A stretch of 64,000 nucleotides of DNA, taken from contig CAZSRS010000014.1 of assembly GCA_964609625.1 (NCBI GenBank), positions 33,315 to 97,314 on the forward strand, read 5' to 3'. Position numbers and translations under genes: made by a program. Shown here in pieces: positions 46,783 to 55,222 of this stretch; position 1 is the stretch's first letter; each line of letters starts with the position of its first letter. The notes under the pieces were generated by a model. That model was given only the letters and a program-made list of their open reading frames with translations, had not been told where the DNA came from and searched no databases. Source of the stretch: G963674665 sp964609625. Its GTDB lineage: Bacteria > Desulfobacterota > Desulfovibrionia > Desulfovibrionales > Desulfovibrionaceae.

Positions 46783-46991
46783 GTTCGTCTCCGGAAGAAC
46801 AAATTGTCCGCACCCTTCAGGTAAGCGCGGGCCGCACGGCAACAGCCCGTGCCCAGGCGTGTCTGGGCGTGTCGGGGCGTGCCACCGCAAACGATAAGAG
46901 TAGGCCCGTTTCGCCCTTTTTTCAAGGGCTGGTCCGGGCCATGCCAAAGACGGCCGCAGCGAAAAGGCCGACCCTCAGGAGGCGCACCGCT

Positions 46992-47387
46992 ATGGAAAAA
47001 GTCTTGCACAAGCTGGCGCGCCAGCTCAACGCCTTTGACGAGGCGTCCCTTATGTCTCTGTGGGAGAAGTACGCCCAGCAGGTGCAGCAGTTCGAACCCA
47101 CCAAGCGCTGGGAGGAGTCCGTGCTCATCTTCGGGCTCATTCAGTCGCTTCACCTGAAGAATCAGCTGTTCAACTACAACTGGGCACAGACGGCCCGGCC
47201 GCAGGGGAATCGCCCCCGTCTGGGCATTCCGGAAAGCATGTTCGAAGACGACCTCCTGCAACTCTCAGGAAATCGGTCTGGGAGCGGGGACAATGGCCCC
47301 GCCGGCGAAGGAGTTGCCGCTGAGGGAGTCAAACAGCGGGCCAAGGTGCTCCGCTTCCGGCCGCGCGAGCCGGACGATTCCATATAG
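46992..47387 (+). CDS. Small conserved-looking cytoplasmic protein, unknown
   Basis: Product of 131 residues, helical at the N-terminus (MEKVLHKLARQLNAFDEASL, FGLIQSLHLKNQLFNYNW) with a polar, Gly-rich tail. No domain recognised. AGGAGG lies 9 nt before ATG 46992; longer in-frame starts upstream to 46869 have no ribosome site. It is divergent from the AICAR transformylase. Its last 123 nt overlap the 3' end of the mltF-like gene on the other strand, so one of the two tails may be shorter in evolution than drawn. Confidence 0.65.
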   Translation: MEKVLHKLARQLNAFDEASLMSLWEKYAQQVQQFEPTKRWEESVLIFGLIQSLHLKNQLFNYNWAQTARPQGNRPRLGIPESMFEDDLLQLSGNRSGSGDNGPAGEGVAAEGVKQRAKVLRFRPREPDDSI

Positions 47388-48740
47388 GATGTAATAGTAA
47401 TAGCGTACCCGGTCCACGAACTGCACCGCCTCGCTCCCCCGGCAGGTGCCGTGCACGGCCAGCTTGCCGTTGCGTTTCTGTTCCAGCAGCGGAAAGACCT
47501 GCTTCAGTTCCCGCCATGTCTTGCCTTCCAGGCCCAGACGATTGGCCAGGGCGATGGCGTCGCTCAGGTGCCCCGGCCCCTGGTTGTAGGCCGCCAAGGT
47601 GAGGAAGAGTCTGTCCCAGGGCGTCATGTCCAGTGGCTCGAGACGCTTGTGGACCATGCCCAGGTAGTCGCACGCGGCGCGGATGCTGTCGTCGGGATCG
47701 AACGGGTCGTTGAGATTGAAATACTTGGCCGCCGCCGAGGTGAACTGCATCAGCCCCTTGGCGCCGGTGCGGCTCCTGGCGTCGGGGTCGAAGCGCGACT
47801 CCTGATAGATCAGGGCGCTGAGGAACAGGGGGTCGATTCCCTTTTTCGAGGTGTGCTCCGCTATGAGATGGCTGAATTTGGGCAGCTCGTCGGTGATGAT
47901 CTGGTACAAGGCGCGCAGCTCGGAATAGGGGGTCTCGGCCGGCAGGAAGCCGTAGTAGCGTTCCGTGAGTTCGGCCAATCGCGTCTCCGTGGAGTGGTAG
48001 TTCCAGAAGGTCTGCATGGCCTCGGCGAAATGCTCCCTGTCAGTGCGCCAGAACCAGCGGTAGGGGATCTCCTCGGGCAGGGTACGCGCCGGGGTGAGGT
48101 CGAGGTGGAAGGGGTTGAAGAGCCGGAAGCGGCTGTCCGGCAGCAGCGCGAGGGGCGCGGTGTTGGCGTCCAGGCTGTTGAGCATCGCCGAGACGCCGAA
48201 GTGCGGCGAGACCCTGGTCAGGGACGCGGGCTGGATGTCGGGCAGCAGGCTGGGCAGGTGCCGCTCCAGCACGGGATTCCGGGGCAGCAGCACGTGCCCG
48301 GTCCCGGCGCCCCTGCCGTTCCCCGACGGCGCCTGCACCAGAACGGGGCGGTAATGGGCATAGGCCGGACCGGCCTTGATCACGCCGTGGGGCTCGTCGA
48401 AACAGCCCTGGCCGATGAGCAGGTCCGCCTCCCCGCGCTCCAGAGATTGCCAGGCCGCTGCCAAGTCACTGGGGGCGAGCCACTGCAACCGATACCCAGC
48501 GCCCTTGGCAAAGGTCTCCAGCAGTTCCTGCTCCAGGCCCGGACCGTAGGGCGAAAGGCTGCTCTGCACGGCGTCGAACCCCGGCGCCAGGACCCGTACC
48601 ACGCGGTCGGTTTCCTGGGTCGGCGTGGTGTCCAGGGCCTGGAGCGCCCTGTGCTGGCGCAGCAGGTGCTCGCCGCCGACGAAAACGCCGAGCAGTAAAA
48701 GAACGAGGATGATTCCTCGTGGATCGCGATAAAATGACAT
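47265..48740 (-). CDS. mltF: Membrane-bound lytic murein transglycosylase F
   Basis: Inner-membrane-anchored or periplasmic enzyme of 491 residues that cleaves peptidoglycan glycan strands. A signal anchor (ILVLLLLGVFVGGE) is followed by a solute-binding protein-like domain (about 45-285) with VRVLAPGFDAVQSSLSPYG and DLLIGQGCF. The SLT domain follows, with the catalytic Glu in ALIYQESRFDPDARS and GAKGLMQFT and AAYNQGPGH. The last 40 residues form a tail encoded over the convergent small gene. Confidence 0.92.
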   Translation of the reverse strand: MSFYRDPRGIILVLLLLGVFVGGEHLLRQHRALQALDTTPTQETDRVVRVLAPGFDAVQSSLSPYGPGLEQELLETFAKGAGYRLQWLAPSDLAAAWQSLERGEADLLIGQGCFDEPHGVIKAGPAYAHYRPVLVQAPSGNGRGAGTGHVLLPRNPVLERHLPSLLPDIQPASLTRVSPHFGVSAMLNSLDANTAPLALLPDSRFRLFNPFHLDLTPARTLPEEIPYRWFWRTDREHFAEAMQTFWNYHSTETRLAELTERYYGFLPAETPYSELRALYQIITDELPKFSHLIAEHTSKKGIDPLFLSALIYQESRFDPDARSRTGAKGLMQFTSAAAKYFNLNDPFDPDDSIRAACDYLGMVHKRLEPLDMTPWDRLFLTLAAYNQGPGHLSDAIALANRLGLEGKTWRELKQVFPLLEQKRNGKLAVHGTCRGSEAVQFVDRVRYYYYILYGIVRLARPEAEHLGPLFDSLSGNSFAGGAIVPAPRPIS

Positions 48741-48857
48741 CCGTTCATTCCTTCAGTTCCGGCGCCCCGTGGGGGGGCACCTGTTCCGGAGGAGGCGCGC
48801 ATGGGCGCCCTGGAGGCCGGCAATACGTGCGGCGGTTATAAGTGACGTTCAGAATGG

Positions 48858-48886
48858 TTGACTTGATGCGTGTCCGTATCTTACGA
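48858..48886 (+). promoter_or_regulatory. Candidate sigma70 promoter of purA
   Basis: TTGACT at 48858-48863 is followed after exactly 17 nt by TTACGA at 48881-48886. This would give a leader of about 70 nt before ATG 48962, which has AAGGAGAG 5 nt upstream. The -35 is strong and the -10 moderate. The gap is otherwise empty between the divergent mltF and purA. Confidence 0.5.
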
Positions 48887-48961
48887 CACACTGCCTTTTG
48901 CCGAGCAGGAACAGCGCGGCGGGCAACAAGACGAAGATAACCTTCGCAGAAGGAGAGCACG

Positions 48962-50245
48962 ATGTCAAACATTGTTGTCATGGGCGCGCAGTGGGGCGAC
49001 GAGGGAAAGGGCAAGATCGTGGACCTGCTCACGGCCACGGCCGACGTGGTTGTAAGGTTCCAGGGCGGCAACAACGCCGGCCACACCCTGGTTGTCGGGG
49101 GCGAGAAGTGCATCCTCCACCTCATCCCCTCGGGCATCCTGCACAAGGACAAGCTCAATCTCATCGGCAACGGCGTGGTCCTGGACCCCTTCGTCTTCTG
49201 CCGGGAGATCGACGGCCTCGCCTCCCGCGGCGTGAACGCCGGGCCGGGGCGGCTCATGATCAGCAAGAAGACCCATCTGATCATGCCCTACCACAAGGAG
49301 CTGGACGCGGCGCGCGAGGCCTTCATGTGCAAGGACAAGAAGATCGGCACCACGGGCCGGGGCATCGGCCCCTGCTACGAGGACAAGGTCGTTCGCGTGG
49401 GCGTGCGCGCCGGCGACCTTGCCAACCCAGGCCTGCTGCGCGAGAAGATCGAACACGCCCTGCTGGAGAAGAACGCCCTGTTGCAGGGGCTGTACAACCG
49501 CCCCCCCTTGGATGCCGGCGAGGTCTTCGAGAGCGTGCGGGCCCTGACACCTCGCCTGCTGCCCTACCTGGGGGATGTGTCCCAGGCCCTGCAGGACGCC
49601 TGGGAGCAGGGCAAGATCGTGCTCTTCGAGGGCGCCCAGGGCACCCTGCTGGACATTGACCACGGCACATACCCCTTCGTGACCTCCTCCAACACGGTCT
49701 CCGGCAATGCGGCCGCGGGCTCGGGCTGCGGCGCGAAAAAACTCGACCGCATCGTGGCAGTGGTCAAGGCCTACACCACACGCGTGGGCAGCGGCCCCTT
49801 TCCCACGGAGCTGGACGACGCCGTGGGCTGCCACATGCAGGCCACGGGGGCGGAATTCGGCGCCACCACCGGCCGAAAGCGCCGCTGCGGCTGGCTCGAC
49901 GTCGTGCTCCTGCGCGAGGCCGTGCGCCTGAACACTCCCACGGAGATAGCCCTGACCAAGCTGGACGTGCTCAGCGGGCTGGACACCATCAAGATTTGCG
50001 TGGGCTACGATTACCACGGCGAGCACGTGGACTACCCGCCCCAGGAGGAAAATTCCCTGGCCCAGGTCACGCCCGTGTACGAGTCCGTGCCCGGCTGGCA
50101 GGAGGACATCTCCCAGGCCAGGGAGTGGGACGACCTGCCCGAGGCCGCTCGACGCTACGTGGAGCGCATCGAACTGCTCACCGGCGTGCCCGTGGGGATC
50201 ATCTCCGTGGGACCCGACAGGGAGCAGAACTGCATCAGGGAGTAG
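48962..50245 (+). CDS. purA: Adenylosuccinate synthetase
   Basis: Joins IMP and aspartate with GTP to make adenylosuccinate in AMP synthesis. The 427-residue product is full length. The P-loop-like GAQWGDEGKGK is at the N-terminus with the catalytic Asp and His (NNAGHT). The IMP loop FVTSSNTVSGNAAAGSG, RVGSGPFPTEL and TTGRKRRCGWLD are all intact. A strong ribosome site precedes the ATG. It is followed by holB after 3 nt. Confidence 0.97.
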   Translation: MSNIVVMGAQWGDEGKGKIVDLLTATADVVVRFQGGNNAGHTLVVGGEKCILHLIPSGILHKDKLNLIGNGVVLDPFVFCREIDGLASRGVNAGPGRLMISKKTHLIMPYHKELDAAREAFMCKDKKIGTTGRGIGPCYEDKVVRVGVRAGDLANPGLLREKIEHALLEKNALLQGLYNRPPLDAGEVFESVRALTPRLLPYLGDVSQALQDAWEQGKIVLFEGAQGTLLDIDHGTYPFVTSSNTVSGNAAAGSGCGAKKLDRIVAVVKAYTTRVGSGPFPTELDDAVGCHMQATGAEFGATTGRKRRCGWLDVVLLREAVRLNTPTEIALTKLDVLSGLDTIKICVGYDYHGEHVDYPPQEENSLAQVTPVYESVPGWQEDISQAREWDDLPEAARRYVERIELLTGVPVGIISVGPDREQNCIRE

Positions 50246-50248
50246 TGC

Positions 50249-51139
50249 GTGAGCACCACCATGTCTGCCAGCCAAGCGCCTGACGGGGCAGCCGCCCTCG
50301 ACCACGGCGACACGCGCGTACGCGCCATCCTGCAACGCCTGGCCCACAATCAGGAGCACGAACCGCCCCAGGTGCTGCTCTTCGAGGGTGGGAGCGCGGC
50401 GTCCCGGCTGGAGACGGCGCGCTACTGGGCCGCGGTGCTCAACTGCACGTCGGCGTCGCGGGACGCCTGCGGCGAATGCCGCCCCTGCCGACAGATCTTC
50501 AGCCAGGCGCACCGGGACCTGTTCCTGCTCGATGGCGCGGAAGAGAGCATCAAGATCGACGAGGTCCGGGAATTGCGGCGGATTCTGGGCGAGCCCCCCA
50601 GGGAGGCGCGGGTCAGGGTGGTGATCCTGCACGAGGCGCAGGCCCTGGGCATCGAGGCGGCCAACGCCCTGCTCAAGTCCCTGGAGGAACCGCGCCCCTA
50701 TACGAAGTTCGTGCTCTGCGCGCCCCAGCGGGAGCGGCTGCTGCCCACGCTGGTCTCGCGGGGCTGGGTGCTGACGCTGTCCTGGGGCGATCCGTTGCAA
50801 CACGACGAGGACGAGGCGGTACGGGAGTGGCTGGACGCCCTGGCCGGCATGGCGCGTGACGGCCGGGGCTGGATGTCGCGCACATCGTCCAAGGGCGCGC
50901 TGGACCGCAACCTGGCGCTACGTGTCTGCCTGGGCTGCCAGCGTGAGCTGCTGCGGGCGCTGCTGGGGCGCGCGGAATCAGCCCTTGGCGCGCTGCTCCG
51001 CGACATCCTGAACCCGGAGCGCCGCAGGCAGCTGGACGAGGCGCTGTTCGAGACGATTTCGGCCCTGGACAGCAACGTCTCGCCCCCCCTGGCCTTGGAC
51101 TGGCTGGCCGTGACCCTGCACCGCCTGGCGCGGGGGTAG
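50249..51139 (+). CDS. holB: DNA polymerase III delta' subunit (HolB-like)
   Basis: Clamp-loader subunit of 296 residues. The AAA+ module has a degenerate P-loop (FEGGSAASRLETARYW, no Lys), normal for delta'. The zinc module CGECRPCRQI is intact, as are ESIKIDEVRELRRIL, VVILHEAQALGIEAANALLKSLEEP and the SRC-like LVSRGW. GTG 50249 follows GGGAG; ATG 50261 is the alternative start. It ends before a repeat-rich intergenic stretch. Confidence 0.87.
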   Translation: MSTTMSASQAPDGAAALDHGDTRVRAILQRLAHNQEHEPPQVLLFEGGSAASRLETARYWAAVLNCTSASRDACGECRPCRQIFSQAHRDLFLLDGAEESIKIDEVRELRRILGEPPREARVRVVILHEAQALGIEAANALLKSLEEPRPYTKFVLCAPQRERLLPTLVSRGWVLTLSWGDPLQHDEDEAVREWLDALAGMARDGRGWMSRTSSKGALDRNLALRVCLGCQRELLRALLGRAESALGALLRDILNPERRRQLDEALFETISALDSNVSPPLALDWLAVTLHRLARG

Positions 51140-51169
51140 ACAATCTTCACATTCCCGCCCCATGAGGTT

Positions 51170-51418
51170 TGATCATCATGGGGCGCTATATTCATGGGGC
51201 GTCGCCCCATGCTTATTCAGCCCCCGCCCTTTCAGGGCTGGTGTACGGGAAGCGTCCGTCAACACATCCAAAGCTCCGGAGGGGCGTCCCCGATTAGAGC
51301 CAGGCCCACCGGGCCGGGGGGAAGGTGCTGTGGACACGGGGCGTCACATTCATGGGGCGTGAGCATCATGGGGCGTTGCCCCATGCTCTATTCAGCCCCC
51401 GCCCTTTCAGGGCTGAAT
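51170..51418. repeat. Palindromic intergenic repeat, two main copies (CATGGGGCG family)
   Basis: A 50-nt unit occurs at 51191-51240 and 51365-51414. Each has the palindrome CATGGGGCG-CGCCCCATG (51193-51211; 51367-51385, TT in place of the central TC) followed by a CAGCCC...GGGCTG hairpin. Shorter CATGGGGCG pieces lie at 51177 and 51350. Between the copies lies GC-rich sequence with GCCAGGCCCACCGGGCC. This fills the 322-bp gap 51140-51461; small open frames across it are not credible genes. It resembles repeat families seen in many GC-rich genomes, but the mechanism of spread is unknown. Confidence 0.7.
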
Positions 51419-51461
51419 GAGGGGAATTGTCATTGTTCGGTTGTCAGTCCCGAATGAACCT

Positions 51462-52133
51462 CTATTTTGCTGTGCCCATTGTGCAGCTTCCATTCAGCTC
51501 GGTTACCCCCCCCTTAATGTATACTGCTTTGTGGATTGTATAAATCATTGCAGTTACTGCCGCAAAAACCTGATAATACATAGGATGTCTTTCGGCATCA
51601 GGACTACTCCTGGCCGCGAACGCATAAAGCTCTTTTAGCTCTGGCACATTATCAAAGATTTTGGAACCGATTTTCTTGAATGCTTCATCTATGTCTTTTT
51701 CCAACGATTTTGGCAAATCATTATCAAAGCAAAACCCTAAATACTTTATGTTGTGGGTCAACCTGTTACGCAACTTACCGAATACAATAAAAAAATCTAA
51801 AAGATTTTTGTCAATGTATTTATACATTTTGACAATTTTGACAAGGCCATTCAGTGGTACAAATTGGTCTTTATTTTCCTTTTTCGCAACTTCACACATA
51901 GCAGTATTATCGCCATAGTGCTCAATGAGGTAACGAATGAATGTCTCTATCAACGCATTAATTTTTATGACAAATGACCAATCATCATCATTATACAACG
52001 ACACCAACACATTATTTTTCAGCTTCATCTTATGTTCAAGCGTTCTAAGAGTAAGCTCAATTGACTTGTCCACAATCACTTCCAATTTATTTTTCTGTTC
52101 ATAAAGAGGACCTTTAAAGTTCAAATGTAACAT
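51462..52133 (-). CDS. AT-rich putative HEPN-fold protein, possible RNase/defence gene
   Basis: Product of 223 residues from ATG 52133 (MLHLNFKGPLYEQKN). A TTG nine codons upstream is in frame, but neither start has a ribosome site. TATTAT boxes lie just upstream, so a short or leaderless transcript is possible. The helical core INALIETFIRYLIEHY and FGKLRNRLTHN fits HEPN/MltR-like folds. RNRLTH is an Rx4H motif of HEPN ribonucleases. Base composition and Lys/Asn-rich codons differ sharply from all neighbours, so recent acquisition is likely. No antitoxin partner gene is visible beside it, so a toxin role is only inference. Confidence 0.65.
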   Translation of the reverse strand: MLHLNFKGPLYEQKNKLEVIVDKSIELTLRTLEHKMKLKNNVLVSLYNDDDWSFVIKINALIETFIRYLIEHYGDNTAMCEVAKKENKDQFVPLNGLVKIVKMYKYIDKNLLDFFIVFGKLRNRLTHNIKYLGFCFDNDLPKSLEKDIDEAFKKIGSKIFDNVPELKELYAFAARSSPDAERHPMYYQVFAAVTAMIYTIHKAVYIKGGVTELNGSCTMGTAK

Positions 52134-52245
52134 TTTATTGCTTGTGTGTATAATATACAAGAACAGCTAGGCTCAGCATTCGTGCCCGCCCATTCTTACT
52201 TCTAGTGGGAAGGGCTGCCCAACAAGCCTGGGATTGTGCGGCGTC

Positions 52246-52318
52246 ATGTGGCGTGATTATTCATGGGGCGTCGCCCGGGAGGAACTGCGATGATTAAAGC
52301 CCGGCCCATCGGTCCGAG
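52246..52318. repeat. Partial copy of the CATGGGGCG repeat on the other side of the HEPN gene
   Basis: TTCATGGGGCGTCGCCC at 52260-52276 matches 51191-51207 exactly. GATTAAAGCCCGGCCCATCG at 52292-52311, in a 27-nt block 52292-52318, matches 51292-51318 with few changes. The full palindrome is cut short (CGCCCGGG instead of CGCCCCATG). Together with 51170-51418 it brackets the AT-rich gene, which suggests the island entered, or expanded, inside this repeat region. Confidence 0.6.
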
Positions 52319-52326
52319 AAGAGGTC

Positions 52327-52992
52327 TCACCTCCCCCCAAGGCGCGCCAGCATCTTCTGCACCAGTTGCTGCGAGTTCCATTCGGCCTTCTGGTACTCCT
52401 CCTCGCTGAGACCGGCGCCCAGGGCCACGTTGCGCCGCAGTTCCCGGCCCACGAAGTCGCCGGGTTCGTGGGCGTCGTTGTCGATGACCAGCCTCGCCCC
52501 GTGCCTGCGCGCCAGCATCGCCACGTGCCCGTTGCTCAGGCTGTGCCCCTTGCGGGTGGTGATCTCGATATGCACGCCGCGCTCCGCCGCCAGGGCCGCG
52601 TCCTCGTCGCGCAGCAGGCCGGGGTGGGCCAGGATGTCCGCGCCCCCAGTGATGGCGGCCAGGTTCGTGCCCGGTTCCACCGGCTCCACCAGGGTCTCGC
52701 CGTGCACCACCACCAGTTGCGCGCCCCTCTCCCTGGCGCGGGCGATGAGGTCCGGGATCAACGGCGGGGGCACGTGGGTGATCTCCACGCCGCAGAAGAT
52801 CTCCATTCCCACGTAAGGGGCGCATTCGCGCACCATGCGGCCCACGTTCTCGAGGATGAAGTCGAGGTTGCTATGGTCGGCGTGGTCGGTGAAGCAGATG
52901 GCCTTGTAGCCGGCCACGCGCGCCCGGCGGGCCGTCTCCGCCGGGATCAGGACTCCGTCGCTGAAGGTGGTGTGGGTGTGCAGGTCGATCAT
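52327..52992 (-). CDS. PHP-domain phosphoesterase
   Basis: Histidinol-phosphatase-type PHP enzyme of 221 residues. Metal-binding motifs are DLHTHTTFSDG at the start, FTDHADHSN, the Glu in GVEITH, VVVHGE, ADILAHPG and DNDAHEPGDF near the end. The substrate is unknown; PHP proteins hydrolyse phosphate esters including histidinol phosphate and nucleic acid ends. ATG 52992 follows GGAGAG; GTG 53010 is an in-frame alternative. The upstream gene is a bifunctional nuclease. Confidence 0.9.
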   Translation of the reverse strand: MIDLHTHTTFSDGVLIPAETARRARVAGYKAICFTDHADHSNLDFILENVGRMVRECAPYVGMEIFCGVEITHVPPPLIPDLIARARERGAQLVVVHGETLVEPVEPGTNLAAITGGADILAHPGLLRDEDAALAAERGVHIEITTRKGHSLSNGHVAMLARRHGARLVIDNDAHEPGDFVGRELRRNVALGAGLSEEEYQKAEWNSQQLVQKMLARLGGR

Positions 52993-53083
52993 GGCTCTCC
53001 GGCGCAACACCGCCAGGGGTGGGCGCTTTCTGGGTGGGATGCGCGAAGGGGCGCCTGGGATGTTTAAAAGCCGGGCGCCGGCG

Positions 53084-53575
53084 CTACATCTTGTATTTCA
53101 CGTCCACGTTGAGCTTTTCCAGCAGCTCGTTCCACTGCTTGGCGTCGTCGGTCTGGAGCACCGCCTTGTGCTCCGGCTTGCGCTCGGCCTCGGCCGAGGC
53201 CAGCACGGACTCGTCCACCGTGATGGGCGCCTCGGCCCGCAGGGCCAGGGCGATCCCATCGGAGGGGCGGCAGTCGATGCGCTTGCGCTCCCCTTTCTGG
53301 TCAACTTCCACCTCGGCGTAGTAGGTGCCGTCCTTGATGGAGACCACGTTGACCGAGAGGACCTTGGCGTCCAGGGCATTGATGGTGGAGAGCAGCAGGT
53401 CGTGGGTCATGGGCCGCGGCAGCTTGACGCCGTTGAGCGCCAGGGAGATGGCCATGGCCTCCATGGCGCCGATCCAGATGGGCAGCACGGATTTCTCGTC
53501 CTTGTCCTTGAGCACCAGCACCGGAACTTGCGATTCCTCGTCCAGGGCCACGCCGTATACGATCATTTCTACCAT
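53084..53575 (-). CDS. Bifunctional nuclease-domain protein (DUF151/BFN)
   Basis: Product of 163 residues with the BFN domain over about residues 1-130: VYGVALDEESQVPVLVLKDKD, LPIWIGAMEAMAIS, MTHDLLLSTINALDAKV and RPSDGIALALRAEAPI. Plant and Thermotoga members bind or cut nucleic acid, but the role in bacteria is not settled. It starts inside the last codons of miaB (7-nt overlap), so it is co-translated with that tRNA-modifying enzyme. Confidence 0.92.
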   Translation of the reverse strand: MVEMIVYGVALDEESQVPVLVLKDKDEKSVLPIWIGAMEAMAISLALNGVKLPRPMTHDLLLSTINALDAKVLSVNVVSIKDGTYYAEVEVDQKGERKRIDCRPSDGIALALRAEAPITVDESVLASAEAERKPEHKAVLQTDDAKQWNELLEKLNVDVKYKM

Positions 53576-54954
53576 GGCTCACCTATCGCTTCTCCGAAAA
53601 GGGAGTGTTTCTTGGCTTCCAGGATGGAGGCCGTGATCATTGCACCCTCCAGGCCGTCCGCAGGGGGCTCAAGCCCCAGGGGAGTGACCAAGTTCACCGT
53701 GCGGCCGTAGGCGTCGTGTCCTCTCCAGCTTTCGCGGCCGTCAGGGGTCTGGTTCCTGCTCGCCCCTTCCAGGAGCACTGTCTGGCGAGTGCCCACCGCG
53801 GCTTTCAGGTCCCGCCTTGTCAGTTCCTCCTGCACCTGGAGCATGCGCTCCAGCCGGTGCGTCTTGACCTCGGGCTCGACCTTGGGCTGCATGTCCACGC
53901 TGCGCACACCCGGCCGGTCCGAGTAGATGAAGCAGAAGCTGGAGGCGAACCCTACCTCGCGCATGATGTCCAGGGTGGCCTGGAAGTCCTCCTCGGTTTC
54001 TCCGGGGAACCCCACGATGAGGTCCGTGGTCAGGGCGATGTCCGGACGCGCGGCGCGGAGGTTGCGCACGATGCCCAAATAGCGCTCGACGCCGTACTTG
54101 CGCCCCATGGCGCGTAGCATCCTGTCCGAGCCGGACTGCAAGGGCAGGTGCAGGTGCGGGCAGAGGTTTCTCAGCTCGCCGAAAGCCAGGACCACCTCCC
54201 GGGCGATGTCCTTGGGGTGGGACGTGGTGAAGCGGAGCCTGTCCACCCCGGGGATCGCGGCCACCTGCCTGAGCAGCGCGGCGAAATTCGTGCCCTGGGC
54301 CCGGTTGTTTCCGTGGGCGTCCTTGTCCAGGCCGTAGCTGTTGACGTTCTGCCCCAACAGGGTGATCTCGCGCACCCCACGCCGGACCAGTTCCCGGCAT
54401 TCCTCAAGCACGGCGCCAGGGGTTCTGGACTTCTGCCGCCCCCGCACGTGGGGCACGATGCAGTAAGCGCAGAAGTTGTCACAGCCCTGCATGATGCTGA
54501 CAAAGGCGCGGCTCTGGCGCTCGGGGCCGTGCTCCACGTGCAGGGGGCGCTCCACGGGCTCCTGGCTGAAGTCCAGCAGGCTCAGCCTGAGTCCGGGCTC
54601 CTGGAGCAGCCGCCGCACGGCCTGGGGCGCCATGGGTAGGCCGTCGGTGCCGAAGATCATGCGCACGAAGGGAAAGCGTTGGAAGAACCCCAGCCCGATC
54701 TGCTGGGCCACGCATCCGCCCACGGCCGCGAAGGCGTGGGGGTTGCGGCGCATGTGCCGCTGCCAGCGGCCCAGGAGGCTGTAGACCTTCTGTTCCGGCT
54801 TGTCCCGCACGCTGCACGTCATGACAATGAGCACCTGGGCCCGCTCCTCGGGCGCCTTTTCCAGGCCAAGGGCCAGGAGCGCTCGCTCCAGCCACTCGGC
54901 CTCGTTCACGTTCATCTGGCAGCCGAAGACGCTGACGTGGAAGGTCATGTCCAT
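53569..54954 (-). CDS. miaB: tRNA-2-methylthio-N6-dimethylallyladenosine synthase
   Basis: Radical SAM methylthiotransferase of 461 residues that modifies A37 of tRNAs reading UNN codons. The N-terminal UPF0004 domain ligands are FGCQMN, MTCSVRD and GGCVAQQ. The radical SAM motif is CDNFCAYC, and a C-terminal TRAM domain contains the GRTVNLV end. ATG 54954 or 54948 may start it. It has its own promoter about 170 nt upstream. The gene after it, bifunctional nuclease, is coupled. Confidence 0.95.
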   Translation of the reverse strand: MDMTFHVSVFGCQMNVNEAEWLERALLALGLEKAPEERAQVLIVMTCSVRDKPEQKVYSLLGRWQRHMRRNPHAFAAVGGCVAQQIGLGFFQRFPFVRMIFGTDGLPMAPQAVRRLLQEPGLRLSLLDFSQEPVERPLHVEHGPERQSRAFVSIMQGCDNFCAYCIVPHVRGRQKSRTPGAVLEECRELVRRGVREITLLGQNVNSYGLDKDAHGNNRAQGTNFAALLRQVAAIPGVDRLRFTTSHPKDIAREVVLAFGELRNLCPHLHLPLQSGSDRMLRAMGRKYGVERYLGIVRNLRAARPDIALTTDLIVGFPGETEEDFQATLDIMREVGFASSFCFIYSDRPGVRSVDMQPKVEPEVKTHRLERMLQVQEELTRRDLKAAVGTRQTVLLEGASRNQTPDGRESWRGHDAYGRTVNLVTPLGLEPPADGLEGAMITASILEAKKHSLFGEAIGEPW

Positions 54955-55127
54955 GGGCCGCCGAAGATGCCGTGGTCTGCTGCCGTTGCCGCCTGTCGGA
55001 GGATCGAGAGGCTGCCGAGTTCAGGATCACACATAGCATGGCGCACGGGCAGCATCAAGCGCGCTGTTCCGCCTGACGGAAACGCTTCGGCATGAGTCCG
55101 TGAATGGTATCGTCGTCTCATTGTGAG

Positions 55128-55156
55128 AGTATTGGATCGATAGCAGGCAAAGTCAA
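55128..55156 (-). promoter_or_regulatory. Sigma70 promoter for miaB
   Basis: On the minus strand TTGACT (55156-55151), 17 nt, AATACT (55133-55128). Transcription would start near 55121, giving a leader of about 165 nt before miaB. It lies in the 268-bp gap after the chemoreceptor gene. A small TTCCG/CGGAA hairpin at 55067-55081 lies in that leader. Confidence 0.55.
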
Positions 55157-55222
55157 GGGCTTACGTAGCCGTGAAACGGTTGATCCCTGCCTGACGGATG
55201 CCGTGGCCGAAGGAGGTGTTCA

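Noticed and set aside
48965..50803. 612-codon open frame antisense to purA and holB
   Set aside because: Both forward genes are unmistakable; the antisense product has no recognisable features.
51194..51457. Small forward open frame in the repeat region
   Set aside because: It is a translation of the CATGGGGCG palindromes and lacks a ribosome site.
51170..52318. Possible CRISPR array from repeated CATGGGGCG units
   Set aside because: Only two full copies with 124 nt between them, no regular spacers and no cas genes.
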